From assembly GCA_016794525.1 (NCBI GenBank), contig JAEUJY010000021.1, positions 23,097-87,096 of the forward strand: a DNA stretch of 64,000 nucleotides, read 5' to 3'. Every line of letters starts with the position of its first letter. The first letter of the stretch is position 1. Shown in pieces: positions 36,485-45,351 of the stretch. The notes beneath the pieces were generated by a model. That model saw only the letters and a list, made by a program, of their open reading frames with translations, was not told where the DNA came from and did no database searches. The position numbers and the translations under genes are program-made. Source of the stretch: Myxococcales bacterium. GTDB taxonomy: Bacteria; Myxococcota_A; Polyangia; Haliangiales; Haliangiaceae.

Positions 36485-39250
36485 ATGGACGCCCCCTCGC
36501 TCGACCTGTCTCGCTTCCCGGGCCGCGTGATCGCCACGCGGTCGATCCCGCCGCGCGAGGCGGTGTACGCGCCGCTGCCCGAGGGGCTGCACTCGGCGCT
36601 GCGCGAGACGCTGGCGGCGCGCGGGATCGAGCGGCTGTACAGCCATCAGGTGGAGGCGTTCGACGCGGCGCGCGGGGGGGAGAGCGTGGTGGTCACGACC
36701 GGCACGGCGAGCGGCAAGTCGCTGTCGTACTTTCTGCCGGTGATCCAGGCGACGCTGGAGGATCCGTCGGCGCGCACGCTGCTGCTGTTCCCGACCAAGG
36801 CGCTGACCCAGGATCAGCTGCGCGGCGTGCTGGGGCTGGTCGATCACCTGGCGACGCGCACCGACGTGCCGGCGCCGCGGATCATGGCGGGCGTGTACGA
36901 CGGCGACACGCCGCCGGCCGAGCGGACCAAGGTCCGCGATCGCGCGAACCTGGTCTTGACCAACCCCGACATGCTGCACAGCGCGCTCTTGCCCAGCCAC
37001 GGGCGGCGCGGCTTCGCCCACGTGTTCCGCAACGTGCGCTACGTGGTGATCGACGAGCTGCACACCTACCGCGGCGCGTTCGGCGCGCACTTCGCCAACC
37101 TGATGCGGCGGCTGTTGCGGGTGTGCGCGCACCACGGCAGCCGGCCGCAGTTCCTGTGCAGCTCGGCGACGATCGCCAACGCCCGCGAGCACGCCGAGGC
37201 GCTGTGCCACCGGCCGTTCCGGCTGGTCGATCGCGACGGCTCGCCGTCGGCGGGCAAGGTGGTGCACTTCTGGCAGCCGCCGCTGACCGAGCGCGACACC
37301 CGGCAGCCGGTGACCGCCGAGCTGGCGACGTTGCTGCCGCACCTGATCGCCGCGCGCCACCGCACGATCGCGTTCTGTCGCAGCCGCAAGGAGACCGAGA
37401 TCGTGCTGAAGGAGTCGCGCGATCGGCTGCGCGACGTGGCCGGCCACGACGAGGGTTACCTCCTGGCGGGCTACCGCGGCGGCTACACGCCGGAGGAGCG
37501 GCGCGGCGTCGAGCGGGCGCTGGTCGACGGCAGCCTGGTCGGCGTGGTGTCGACCAACGCGCTCGAGCTGGGCATCGACATCGGCGCGCTGCAGGTGGTG
37601 GTGCAGGGCGGCTTCCCCGGCACGCGCGCGAGCTTCTGGCAGCAGCTCGGGCGCGCCGGGCGGCGCAACGAGGTGGCCCACGCGATCGTCGTCCTGGCGG
37701 TGTCGCCGACCGATCAGTTCATCGGCGAGAACCCCGACTGGCTGGTCGGGCAGGCCGCCGAGCACGCGGTGGTCGATCGCGACAACCTGGCGATCCAGCT
37801 GGCCCACGTGCGCGCCGCCGCGGCCGAGCTGCCGCTGTCGCTCGACGACGCCGCGGTGTTCCCCGACCTCGGCGAGATCGTCGTCGTGCTGGCCCGCGCC
37901 GGCGAGGTGCGCGAGGCGCTGGGCAGCTGGCACTGGACCGGCGGGCTGTTCCCGGCCGGCGAGGTCAGCCTGCGCAACCTGCACAACGATCGCTTCAAGG
38001 TGGTCAACCGCGCGACCGGCACGACCCTCACCGAGATGAGCCGGCCGCAGGTCTACCGCGAGGCCCACACCCGCGCGATCTACCTGCACGACGGCGTGCA
38101 GTACCAGGTCGAGGCGCTCGATCTGGTGCAGCACGTGGCGACGGTGGGCGAGGTCGAGCAGAACTTCTACACCCAGCCCGACGTGCGCACCGCGATCGAC
38201 GTGCTGCTCACCCAGGAGCAGCGGGCGTTCGGGCTGACCGAGGCGGCGTTCGGCGACGTGCGCGTCGACGACGTCGTCGTCGGCTACAAGATGCTCGAGT
38301 TCCACAACCACCAGAACCTCGGCTACGAGGCGCTGCACGAGCACCTGCGCCTGGTGCTGGAGACCGAGGCGGTGTGGATCACGGTGCCCGAGGCGGTGCT
38401 GGCGGTGCTGGGCGGCGAGCGCGAGGACGCGCTGGCCGGCATGGTCCACGCGGTCGGGGCCTGCGCGCGCCTGCACACGATGGCCGAGCGCTCGGACCTG
38501 TGCGCGACCAGCTTCCACGTCGCCGACGAGCAGACCGGCCGCACCGCGACCGCGCTGGTCTGCTACGACAGCCACCCGGGCGGGCTGGGCTACGCGGCCA
38601 AGGCGTACGAGCGGCTCGACGACGTGCTGGCCGCGGCGCTCGGGCTGGTCGAGCGCTGTCGCTGCCAGCGCGGCTGCCCGGCGTGCGTCGGCAGCTGGGC
38701 CCGCGATCCGACGCTGGTGGGCTGGGCGCTGCGCCGGCTGCGCGAGGCGGTGCCGCCGCCGGTCGAGGTGCGCGGCGCGGCGTCCGGCGAGGCGTCGCCG
38801 CCGCTGGCGCCGGTGCTGCGGCTGGTGGTGCCGCGGATCCCGTGGCGCGAGGTCGACGCGCGCTGGGACGAGCTGTGCGCGCGGCTGCGGACGGCGCAGG
38901 TCGAGGGCGCCGAGCTGCTGACGCGGCTCGGACCGGCCGAGCGCCGCGGCGCGCGGCTGGTCCTGCGGGTGGCGAGCCCGGGGCTGGCCGGCTGGCTGGG
39001 CGCCGACGCCGCGCAGCGCCGGCTGTGGCAGGCGATCGCCCGCGAGGTGGAGGTGCCGGCCGACGGCGCGATCGCGATCGAGGTCGACGCGGCGGCGCGC
39101 GATCGCGGGCACGCGATCACCGGCAAGCTGCAGCGGCGCCACGACGATCTGATCGGCGATCGCGCCGACACCGAGCGCGCGGCCAGCGCCAAGCTCGCCA
39201 GCGGCTACGTGCTCGAGGAGGCCGGGCCGCGGCCGGAGCCCCAGCCGTGA
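36485..39250 (+). CDS. MrfA/YprA-like DEAH-box DNA-repair helicase
   Basis: A 921-residue protein; ATG at 36485 with AGGAG upstream. The SF2 helicase core has Walker A TGTASGKS (72-79), the DEAH-box variant DELH (190-193), SSAT and a second RecA lobe with STNALELGIDIG and QQLGRAGRR. Residues ~430-740 match the MrfA/YprA C-terminal region, with a four-Cys cluster near 725-734 (CRCQRGCPAC) as in DUF1998/MZB proteins, which bind metal. A further ~170-residue extension is charged and unrecognised. MrfA-type helicases act in repair of mitomycin-type DNA damage in Bacillus. The stop overlaps the UvrD-like gene by 4 nt. Confidence 0.85.
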   Translation: MDAPSLDLSRFPGRVIATRSIPPREAVYAPLPEGLHSALRETLAARGIERLYSHQVEAFDAARGGESVVVTTGTASGKSLSYFLPVIQATLEDPSARTLLLFPTKALTQDQLRGVLGLVDHLATRTDVPAPRIMAGVYDGDTPPAERTKVRDRANLVLTNPDMLHSALLPSHGRRGFAHVFRNVRYVVIDELHTYRGAFGAHFANLMRRLLRVCAHHGSRPQFLCSSATIANAREHAEALCHRPFRLVDRDGSPSAGKVVHFWQPPLTERDTRQPVTAELATLLPHLIAARHRTIAFCRSRKETEIVLKESRDRLRDVAGHDEGYLLAGYRGGYTPEERRGVERALVDGSLVGVVSTNALELGIDIGALQVVVQGGFPGTRASFWQQLGRAGRRNEVAHAIVVLAVSPTDQFIGENPDWLVGQAAEHAVVDRDNLAIQLAHVRAAAAELPLSLDDAAVFPDLGEIVVVLARAGEVREALGSWHWTGGLFPAGEVSLRNLHNDRFKVVNRATGTTLTEMSRPQVYREAHTRAIYLHDGVQYQVEALDLVQHVATVGEVEQNFYTQPDVRTAIDVLLTQEQRAFGLTEAAFGDVRVDDVVVGYKMLEFHNHQNLGYEALHEHLRLVLETEAVWITVPEAVLAVLGGEREDALAGMVHAVGACARLHTMAERSDLCATSFHVADEQTGRTATALVCYDSHPGGLGYAAKAYERLDDVLAAALGLVERCRCQRGCPACVGSWARDPTLVGWALRRLREAVPPPVEVRGAASGEASPPLAPVLRLVVPRIPWREVDARWDELCARLRTAQVEGAELLTRLGPAERRGARLVLRVASPGLAGWLGADAAQRRLWQAIAREVEVPADGAIAIEVDAAARDRGHAITGKLQRRHDDLIGDRADTERAASAKLASGYVLEEAGPRPEPQP

Positions 39251-41085
39251 CCGCGCCGACGTGGCAGCGGCTGCAGCGCGAGGCCCGGGCCGAGCGGCGG
39301 CGCCCCGAGGGATCGGCGGCCGCGCCGATGGCTGCGCCGATCGCGCGCGCGGTCGAGGTCGCGCTGCCGGCGGCGGTGGTCGATCCGGCGGCGATCGCCG
39401 CGCGGCTGGCGGCGGTGGCGGCGGTGAGCCCGCGGCTGCACGCGCGGCTGGCGGCGCTCGATCCGATGCAGCAGGCGGCGGTGCTGGCCGACGATCGCGC
39501 GGCGCTGGTGCGCGCGGCGGTCGGCAGCGGCAAGACCACCGTGCTCGTCCACAAGGCGGCGTACCTGCACGTCGCCCTCGGCGTGCCGCTCGCCGAGCTG
39601 GCGATCGTCACGTTCACGACCAAGGCGGCCGACGAGCTGCGGGCGCGGCTCGACGAGCTGCTCGGGCGCTCGACGACGCCGGCCGAGCGCTGGCTGATCG
39701 GCACGTTCCACGCGGTGGCGCTGGCGATGCTGCAGCGGGTGCTGCCGGTGGCCGAGCTCGGCTACCGCCCCGACGTCGCGGTGCTCGACGAGGACGGCGT
39801 GGCCGCGCTGCTCGACGAGCTGATCGCGACCCACAAGCTGCGGGTCGGGCAGCGGCGCCGGCTGCGCGAGAAGCTGAAGGCGCTGGGGCCGGGTGGCGGC
39901 AGCGGCGACCTGGCGCGGCTGGCGGCGCTGGTCGGCGAGGCCAAGCGCGCGCGCAACGCGATGGACTTCGACGATCTGATCGACCACGCGTGCGCGCTCC
40001 TGGCGACGGCGGACGTGCGGCGGCCGCGGTGGATCTTGATCGACGAGCTGCAGGACTGCGAGCCGCGCGAGCTCGAGCTGGTGCGCCGGCTGCGCGCGCC
40101 CGACGGCGGGGTGTTCGGCGTCGGCGATCCGCGGCAGGCGATCTACGGCTGGCGCGGCGGCGTGGCCGATGGCTTCGCGCGCGCGGCGACCGCGCTGGGC
40201 TGCGTGATCCACGAGCTGCCGGCGAGCTACCGCAGCACGGCGACGATCCTCGACGGCGCGCGCGCGGTGCTGGGCGCGCAGCCGATGAGCGACGGCGCGC
40301 TGCGCGCGGTGCGCCCGCCGGGGGCGCCGATCGTGGTGCGTCGCCACCACGATCCGGTCGCCGAGGCGACGTACCTGGCGGCGCGCCTGGCCGCGCTCCA
40401 CGCCGACGGCGTGCCGCGCGCCGAGGTGGCGGTGCTGTGCCGGCTGCGGGCCCAGGTCGCGGCGGCGGCCGAGGCGCTGGCGGCGGCGGGCGTGCCGTGC
40501 GCGGTCGACGATGGCGCGGCGGGGATCGTCGCCGCGCCGGCGCCCGCCGACGCGGTGCGCGTGCTGACGCTGCACGCGGCCAAGGGCCTCGAGTTCCGCC
40601 ACGTCTTCATCGCCGGCGCCAACCTCGGCGTGGTGCCGCTGGTGGTGCGCGACATGGTCGAGGACGAGCCCGAGGAGCGCCGGCTGCTGTTCGTGGGCAT
40701 CACCCGGGCCAAGGACGAGGTCGAGATCTCGTACGTCGCGTGCCCGCACCAGTTCGGCGCGCTCGGCGCGCCCAGCCCGCTGCTGTACCTGTTGCCGGCG
40801 ACGGTGGTGGCGTGGCACGACGCGACGGCGCCGGCGGTGCCCGCACCGGCGCCGGCGCCGACGAGCATCGCCGCGTCGGTCGACGCGGCGCCCACCCCCG
40901 CGCCTGCCGCCGAGCCGGCCGCGCCGTGGCACGCGGGACAGGCGGTGCGCCACCCGCGCTACGGCGCCGGGGTCGTGGTCGAGGTCGTCGGCGACACGGT
41001 CGCGTGCGCGTTCGGCAAGCTCGGCGCGCGCACGTTCCCGCTGGCGATGTGCCCGCTCGTCGCGGCGGCGGGAGCCGCGCCGTGA
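39247..41085 (+). CDS. UvrD/PcrA-type SF1 helicase
   Basis: A 612-residue protein starting with GTG at 39247, coupled to the MrfA-like gene. Motifs in order: DPMQQAAVL (Q motif), VGSGKTTVL (Walker A), TFTTKAADELRAR, GTFHAVALAML, WILIDELQD (Walker B, DELQ in place of the usual DEYQ/DEFQ), GDPRQAIYGWRGG, PASYRST, LTLHAAKGLEFRHVFI and FVGITRAKDEV. It is shorter than UvrD (about 720) and has a reduced 2B region. The C-terminus carries a small beta domain (HPRYGAGVVVEVV) like the PcrA/UvrD tail that binds RNA polymerase. It probably moves 3'-5' on single-stranded DNA. Its context with another helicase and a nuclease suggests one repair or defence pathway. Confidence 0.85.
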   Translation: MTAPTWQRLQREARAERRRPEGSAAAPMAAPIARAVEVALPAAVVDPAAIAARLAAVAAVSPRLHARLAALDPMQQAAVLADDRAALVRAAVGSGKTTVLVHKAAYLHVALGVPLAELAIVTFTTKAADELRARLDELLGRSTTPAERWLIGTFHAVALAMLQRVLPVAELGYRPDVAVLDEDGVAALLDELIATHKLRVGQRRRLREKLKALGPGGGSGDLARLAALVGEAKRARNAMDFDDLIDHACALLATADVRRPRWILIDELQDCEPRELELVRRLRAPDGGVFGVGDPRQAIYGWRGGVADGFARAATALGCVIHELPASYRSTATILDGARAVLGAQPMSDGALRAVRPPGAPIVVRRHHDPVAEATYLAARLAALHADGVPRAEVAVLCRLRAQVAAAAEALAAAGVPCAVDDGAAGIVAAPAPADAVRVLTLHAAKGLEFRHVFIAGANLGVVPLVVRDMVEDEPEERRLLFVGITRAKDEVEISYVACPHQFGALGAPSPLLYLLPATVVAWHDATAPAVPAPAPAPTSIAASVDAAPTPAPAAEPAAPWHAGQAVRHPRYGAGVVVEVVGDTVACAFGKLGARTFPLAMCPLVAAAGAAP

Positions 41086-41729
41086 GCTGGGCCTGGTACC
41101 TCGGCGAGCTGGCCGATCACCTGGCCCGCGGCGTCGCCGATCTCGAGGCCGGGCTCGCGCTCGAGCAGGCGCCGCACGGGCTCGACGCCTGGGACGAGCG
41201 CGCGCTGCAGCAGGCGCTGGCGGCGGCGCTGGCCCGCGATCACGAGGTCGCGCGCGAGGTCCACTACCCGTCGACCGCGGGCAAGAAGCTCAGCCACCGC
41301 GCGCGCTGCGATCTGGTGGTGTCGCCGGCCGGCGCGCCGCTGTCGCGCGGCGAGCCGCTGCCGGGGCTGTGCCTGCCCGAGCAGGCGCTGTGGCTCGAGC
41401 TCAAGGTGGCGCGGCAGTGGCGTCCCGGCGGCGCGCGCGACGGCCGCTACGGCGCGCAGTGGCGCCGCAACCTGGTCGCCGATCTGCAGAAGATGTCGGC
41501 CGAGCCGAAGATCCACGACGCCGCGCTGGTGCTGGTGGCGTTCACCGAGGACGAGGCCAGCCTGCGCCGCGACCTCGACGGCTTCGAGGCGGTGCTGGTG
41601 AGGGCCGACGTGATCGCCGGGTTTCGGCAGGTGCGCACGGTGGCGATCAGCGATCGCCTGGGGCACCGCACGTGCGGGGTGGCGCTGTGGCCGACGGTGC
41701 AGCGGGCCGCGATCGCGTGTGCGGGTTGA
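41082..41729 (+). CDS. PD-(D/E)XK-like nuclease-fold protein
   Basis: A 215-residue protein starting with GTG at 41082, coupled (GTGA) to the helicase. RARCDLVV (Asp77) and, 29 residues later, LWLELKVA (Glu106-X-Lys108) give the D...ExK arrangement of PD-(D/E)XK nucleases, with predicted strands on both sides. An upstream Glu (HEVAREVHY) is also in the expected place. The fold assignment is by motif and needs profile comparison. As the third gene of an operon with two helicases, it is likely the nuclease component of a DNA-processing complex. The C-terminal part (RQVRTVAISDRLG) is unassigned. Confidence 0.6.
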   Translation: MSWAWYLGELADHLARGVADLEAGLALEQAPHGLDAWDERALQQALAAALARDHEVAREVHYPSTAGKKLSHRARCDLVVSPAGAPLSRGEPLPGLCLPEQALWLELKVARQWRPGGARDGRYGAQWRRNLVADLQKMSAEPKIHDAALVLVAFTEDEASLRRDLDGFEAVLVRADVIAGFRQVRTVAISDRLGHRTCGVALWPTVQRAAIACAG

Positions 41730-41774
41730 TCCGGTAACGAGACGAGATCGGGCACGGGCACGGGGCAGGTCGAC

Positions 41775-41798
41775 GTCGGAACGCTCCGGCGTTCCGAC
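41775..41798. terminator. hairpin between convergent genes
   Basis: A perfect 10-bp stem GTCGGAACGC / GCGTTCCGAC (41775-41784, 41789-41798) with a 4-nt loop lies between the nuclease gene and radA, which converge. It lacks T-tracts but is well placed to end transcription from both sides. Confidence 0.65.
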
Positions 41799-41803
41799 GC
41801 GAC

Positions 41804-43174
41804 CTACAGCGCGTTCAGCGCGGCGGCCAGGCGATCGACGGCGACCAGCTCGAGGCCGAGATCGTCCTCGAGCCGCGCCCGGTTCTGCGCCGGCAGGATG
41901 CAGCGCGAGAAGCCGAGCTTCTTGGCCTCGGCCAGCCGCAGCTCGGCCATCGGCACCGCGCGCACCTCGCCGGCCAGGCCGACCTCGCCGAACACGACGG
42001 TGTGCTCGTCGATCGCGCGGCCGCGCTGCGACGACGCCAGCGCGCAGGCGATGCCGAGATCGATCGCCGGCTCGGCCAGGCGCAGCCCGCCGGCGATGTT
42101 GACGAAGACGTCCTGGCCGAGGATGTCGTAGCCGACCCGCTGCTGCAGCACCGCGAGCAGCAGCGCCACCCGGTTGGCGTCGACGCCGGCGACGGTGCGG
42201 CGGCCGACGCCGGCGGTGGCGGGCGCCACCAGCGCCTGCACCTCGACCAAGAGCGGTCGGTGGCCGTCGGCCGACGCCACCACCACCGAGCCGGGGGCGC
42301 CGCGCGGTCGCTCGGCGAGCAAGAGCGCCGAGGGGTTGGGGACCTCGACCAGGCCGCCGGCCCGCATCTCGAAGACGCCGAGCTCCTGCGTCGAGCCGAA
42401 GCGGTTCTTGTGGGCGCGGACGATGCGGTAGGCGCCGGCGCCGTCGCCCTCGACGTGGAGCACGACGTCGACCAGGTGCTCGAGCGTCTTGGGCCCGGCG
42501 ATCGTGCCGTCCTTGGTGACGTGACCGACGGCGATCGTCGGGATGCCGGTGGTCTTGGCGTAGCGCACCAGCCGCGCCGCGCACTCGCGCACCTGCGCCA
42601 CCGCGCCGGGGATCGAGTCGAGCTGGCTGGTGTAGACGGTCTGGATCGAGTCGACGGCGAGCACCGCCGGCGGCGCGGCCTTGGCGTGGCCGACGATCAC
42701 GTCGATGTCGGTCTCGGCGACCAGCCTGAGGCCGGCGCTGGCGGCGCCGATGCGGCGAGCCCGCAGCGCGGTCTGCGCCACCGACTCCTCGCCGGTGGCG
42801 TACAGGACCGGTCGGTGCTGCGCGATCGCGCCGAGCACCTGCAGCAGCAACGTCGACTTGCCGATGCCGGGGTCGCCGCCGAACAGCACGACCGCGCCCG
42901 GCACCAGCCCGCCGCCCAGCACGCGATCGAGCTCGGCCAGGCCGGTCGCGACCCGGTGGCGCGCGTCGAGCTCGGCCACCTCGGTGACCGCCACCGGCGC
43001 GGCGCCGTCGGCGACCAAGGCCGACCCGGCCCGCGGCGGCTCACCGCCGGCGACCTCCTCGATCAGCGAGCCGAACTCCTGGCACGCCGGGCACCGCCCG
43101 AGCCAGCGGCTCTCGACGTGCCCGCACCCGCCGCAGCGGTAGATCGTCCGCGGCCCCTTGCTCTTGCTCTTCAT
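41804..43174 (-). CDS. radA: DNA repair protein RadA
   Basis: A 456-residue protein of the length expected for bacterial RadA (Sms). The N-terminal zinc finger has Cys14, Cys17, Cys28 and Cys31 (CGGCGHVESRWLGRCPAC). The RecA-like core has Walker A GGDPGIGKST and DSIQTVY. The RadA-specific motif KNRFGSTQELG is followed by a Lon-like C-terminal domain (QDVFVNIAGGLRLAEPAIDLG, VFGEVGLAGEVR). RadA promotes branch migration in homologous recombination. It faces the helicase-nuclease operon tail to tail. ATG at 43174 is the only sensible start. Confidence 0.95.
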   Translation of the reverse strand: MKSKSKGPRTIYRCGGCGHVESRWLGRCPACQEFGSLIEEVAGGEPPRAGSALVADGAAPVAVTEVAELDARHRVATGLAELDRVLGGGLVPGAVVLFGGDPGIGKSTLLLQVLGAIAQHRPVLYATGEESVAQTALRARRIGAASAGLRLVAETDIDVIVGHAKAAPPAVLAVDSIQTVYTSQLDSIPGAVAQVRECAARLVRYAKTTGIPTIAVGHVTKDGTIAGPKTLEHLVDVVLHVEGDGAGAYRIVRAHKNRFGSTQELGVFEMRAGGLVEVPNPSALLLAERPRGAPGSVVVASADGHRPLLVEVQALVAPATAGVGRRTVAGVDANRVALLLAVLQQRVGYDILGQDVFVNIAGGLRLAEPAIDLGIACALASSQRGRAIDEHTVVFGEVGLAGEVRAVPMAELRLAEAKKLGFSRCILPAQNRARLEDDLGLELVAVDRLAAALNAL

Positions 43175-43241
43175 CGTCGTCCATCCCTACGACACGCCCC
43201 TGTCATCCGGGCGGTTTCGGGTGGGCCCCGGCGCATGCTGG

Positions 43242-43267
43242 GAGAGGGGCGCTTCGAAGCCCCTCTC
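43242..43267 (-). terminator. hairpin after the outer-membrane barrel gene
   Basis: A 9-bp stem GAGAGGGGC / GCCCCTCTC (43242-43250, 43259-43267) with an 8-nt loop lies 2 nt beyond the stop codon of the minus-strand barrel gene, in the position of a transcription terminator. Confidence 0.65.
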
Positions 43268-43269
43268 TC

Positions 43270-45150
43270 TCAGAACTCGATGCCGAGCCGGAACTGGAAG
43301 GTGTGGGCGTTGCCCGAGACGCCGGCGTTCTGGCTGTTGGTGCCGAACGGGAACTCGGGGTTGGGGTCGTTCGCCTCGGAGTCCGGGTGGTCCATCGCGG
43401 CGAGCGGGAACAGCACGCCGTACGCCAGGCCCATGTGGAAGCCGCCGCTGTCGTAGCCGAGATCGCCGTCGAACTCGGTGCCCCAGAACGTGTCGTTGCC
43501 CGGCGTCGAGACCGTCTTCATCGCCGCGCTGGTGACGTTCTGCGCGCGGAACGTGATCGCCTTGGTCAGCTTGTACGACATCCGCGGCCGCACGTAGAAC
43601 GCGTTGGACACCGCGCCGATCAGCTCGCGGAACAGGATCAGGTCGACCTTGTAGTCGGGGTCGAACACGAACCGGCTCATCGAGTGGTCGTTGGTGGCCG
43701 GCGTGAACGACGCGTTGCGCAGGTGGGTGCGGCCCTCGACCGCGTTGTCGGCGTCGTCGCCGGTGGCCAGGCCCAGCTCGAGGCCGTAGCCGAGCTTGTC
43801 GTCGAACGCGGTGGTGGTCACCCGGGCCACCGCGCCGAGCGTGCGGATGTCGACCTGGTGCGCGCCGCCGTCGGCGCTGGGCACGATGTCCGAGACCGTG
43901 TCGACCGAGCCGACGGCGCCGGCGACCTCGGCCTCGAACAGCACCTTCTTGTAGCCGAGCTTGACCCAGGCGTCGCCGATGTACTGCGACACGCCGCGCT
44001 GCACGAACCCGTCGGGGTCGGCGGCGCCGCCGGTCGTGACGCCGCTGGCGTCGTAGTCGAGGCCCTGCGAGCGGTAGGTGAGGCGGCCGGCGAAGTTGAG
44101 CGCCAGGTCGCCGCGATCCATCTGCTCCTTGAAGTCGGCCGGCGCGTCCATCTTGGCGACCGCCAGCATCCACTGGCTGACGTCGTCGACGTCGTCGAGG
44201 TCCCACGGCTGGCTGGCGCCGACCGCGGCGTCGGTCTGGCCGGTGGTGAGGCCGGTCGACGGGTAGTCGTAGGCGGCGGCGGCGCGCAGCGCGGTGCCGG
44301 GGATCTCGGCCGAGATCATCAGCCGGTCCACCGAGTCGCCGTAGTCGGCGTCGAGGTCCATCGACGTGTCGTTGGCGCCGCCGACGTTGGCCTCGGCGCC
44401 CGGCATCCACAGCGTCTCCCAGGTGGCGTAGTCGGTGTCGGCGCGGCGGCCGCTGTTGGCGACGATGCCGAGGCCGAAGTGGTCGGGCATGCGGCCGAAC
44501 TTGATCAGCGCCAGCGCGGTGGCGACCTCGCCCCAGGCGCGGCGCACGACGATCGAGTTGCGATCGCTGTTGCCGCCGGCCAGCGGCGGCACCGTGCCGC
44601 CGCCGCCGAACGCGCCGAACGGCGCGCTGCCGTCGGGGGTGCTGCCCATGACGATGTTGTCGAGCAGATCGATCTGCGTGTGGACCGCCATCGTGTTGGT
44701 CAGCTCGAAGCGCGGCTCGAGGCGCAGCCGCAGGTTCGACGAGGTGATCGTGTCGTCGCAGCCGGTGACGGCGGTGGCCGGCGTGGCGCGGCAGGTCAGC
44801 GGCTGGGCGAACGGCGCGCCGCCGAACGCGGCGTCGTCGGCGAAGCCCAGGTTGAAGTTCTTGAACCAGTCGCCGCGGCCGCGGAGGTAGCCGTCGAGCC
44901 GGACCACGTCGTACTTCTTGCGGGTGTCGCGGCGGGCCGGCACGGCCGGGGTGGTGGCCATCAGCGTCGCGGCCTTGGGCGCGGCCTCGGCGACGCCCTG
45001 GGGCTTGGGCTCCTCCTCGCCGGCGGGCGGGCCGCCGCTCGGCATCGGGCTGGGCTGCGCGAGGGCGGTCGAGGCAGACACGACGGTGAGCGCGACCGTG
45101 AACGCCGGGGCGGCGAGGATCGAGGCGAGGCGAGGCGAGCGTGCGAACAT
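43270..45150 (-). CDS. outer-membrane beta-barrel protein, TIGR04551-like
   Basis: A 626-residue exported protein; ATG at 45150 with GGGAG 6 nt upstream. The signal peptide (residues 1-~36) ends ASTALAQ. A Pro/Glu-rich linker follows, then KKYDVVRLDGYLRGRGDWFKNF and many amphipathic strands of alternating pattern. The protein ends in ...FQFRLGIEF, with a terminal Phe as recognised by the barrel-assembly machinery. Arrangement and length match the TIGR04551 family of large barrels known mainly from Myxococcota. It may be a porin-like channel or structural protein. The family is uncharacterised, so no substrate can be given. Confidence 0.75.
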   Translation of the reverse strand: MFARSPRLASILAAPAFTVALTVVSASTALAQPSPMPSGGPPAGEEEPKPQGVAEAAPKAATLMATTPAVPARRDTRKKYDVVRLDGYLRGRGDWFKNFNLGFADDAAFGGAPFAQPLTCRATPATAVTGCDDTITSSNLRLRLEPRFELTNTMAVHTQIDLLDNIVMGSTPDGSAPFGAFGGGGTVPPLAGGNSDRNSIVVRRAWGEVATALALIKFGRMPDHFGLGIVANSGRRADTDYATWETLWMPGAEANVGGANDTSMDLDADYGDSVDRLMISAEIPGTALRAAAAYDYPSTGLTTGQTDAAVGASQPWDLDDVDDVSQWMLAVAKMDAPADFKEQMDRGDLALNFAGRLTYRSQGLDYDASGVTTGGAADPDGFVQRGVSQYIGDAWVKLGYKKVLFEAEVAGAVGSVDTVSDIVPSADGGAHQVDIRTLGAVARVTTTAFDDKLGYGLELGLATGDDADNAVEGRTHLRNASFTPATNDHSMSRFVFDPDYKVDLILFRELIGAVSNAFYVRPRMSYKLTKAITFRAQNVTSAAMKTVSTPGNDTFWGTEFDGDLGYDSGGFHMGLAYGVLFPLAAMDHPDSEANDPNPEFPFGTNSQNAGVSGNAHTFQFRLGIEF

Positions 45151-45351
45151 CGAGAGAGCTCCCGGCGCCGGCGGGTGCCGGTGCGACAAGACGCGATGAG
45201 ACGCGGAAATCACGAGGGAATCAGGGCGGTAAGGCGGGCGCACGATAGCGGCGGAGGCGGGGGCCGTCAAACGACCCGGGCGACAAGCGTCCTCGCCGGG
45301 ATCGAGGGGGGGCGTGCGCCCGGCTCCCTGAAACAGAGTAGGTTCCATGCG
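45151..45351. promoter_or_regulatory. divergent intergenic region with a REP-like fragment
   Basis: A 200-bp gap between divergent genes that must contain both promoters. On the minus strand, 45294-45332 contains CCCCCCTCGATCCCGGCG preceded by TTCAGGGAGCCGGGCGC. This matches part of the element inside the gene at 49837-50886. Confidence 0.45.
45294..45332 (-). repeat. REP-like element fragment
   Basis: It shares an 18-bp identical block (CCCCCCTCGATCCCGGCG on the minus strand) with the element at 50482-50555, and a TTCAGGG start similar to the copy at 17020-17049. Confidence 0.55.
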
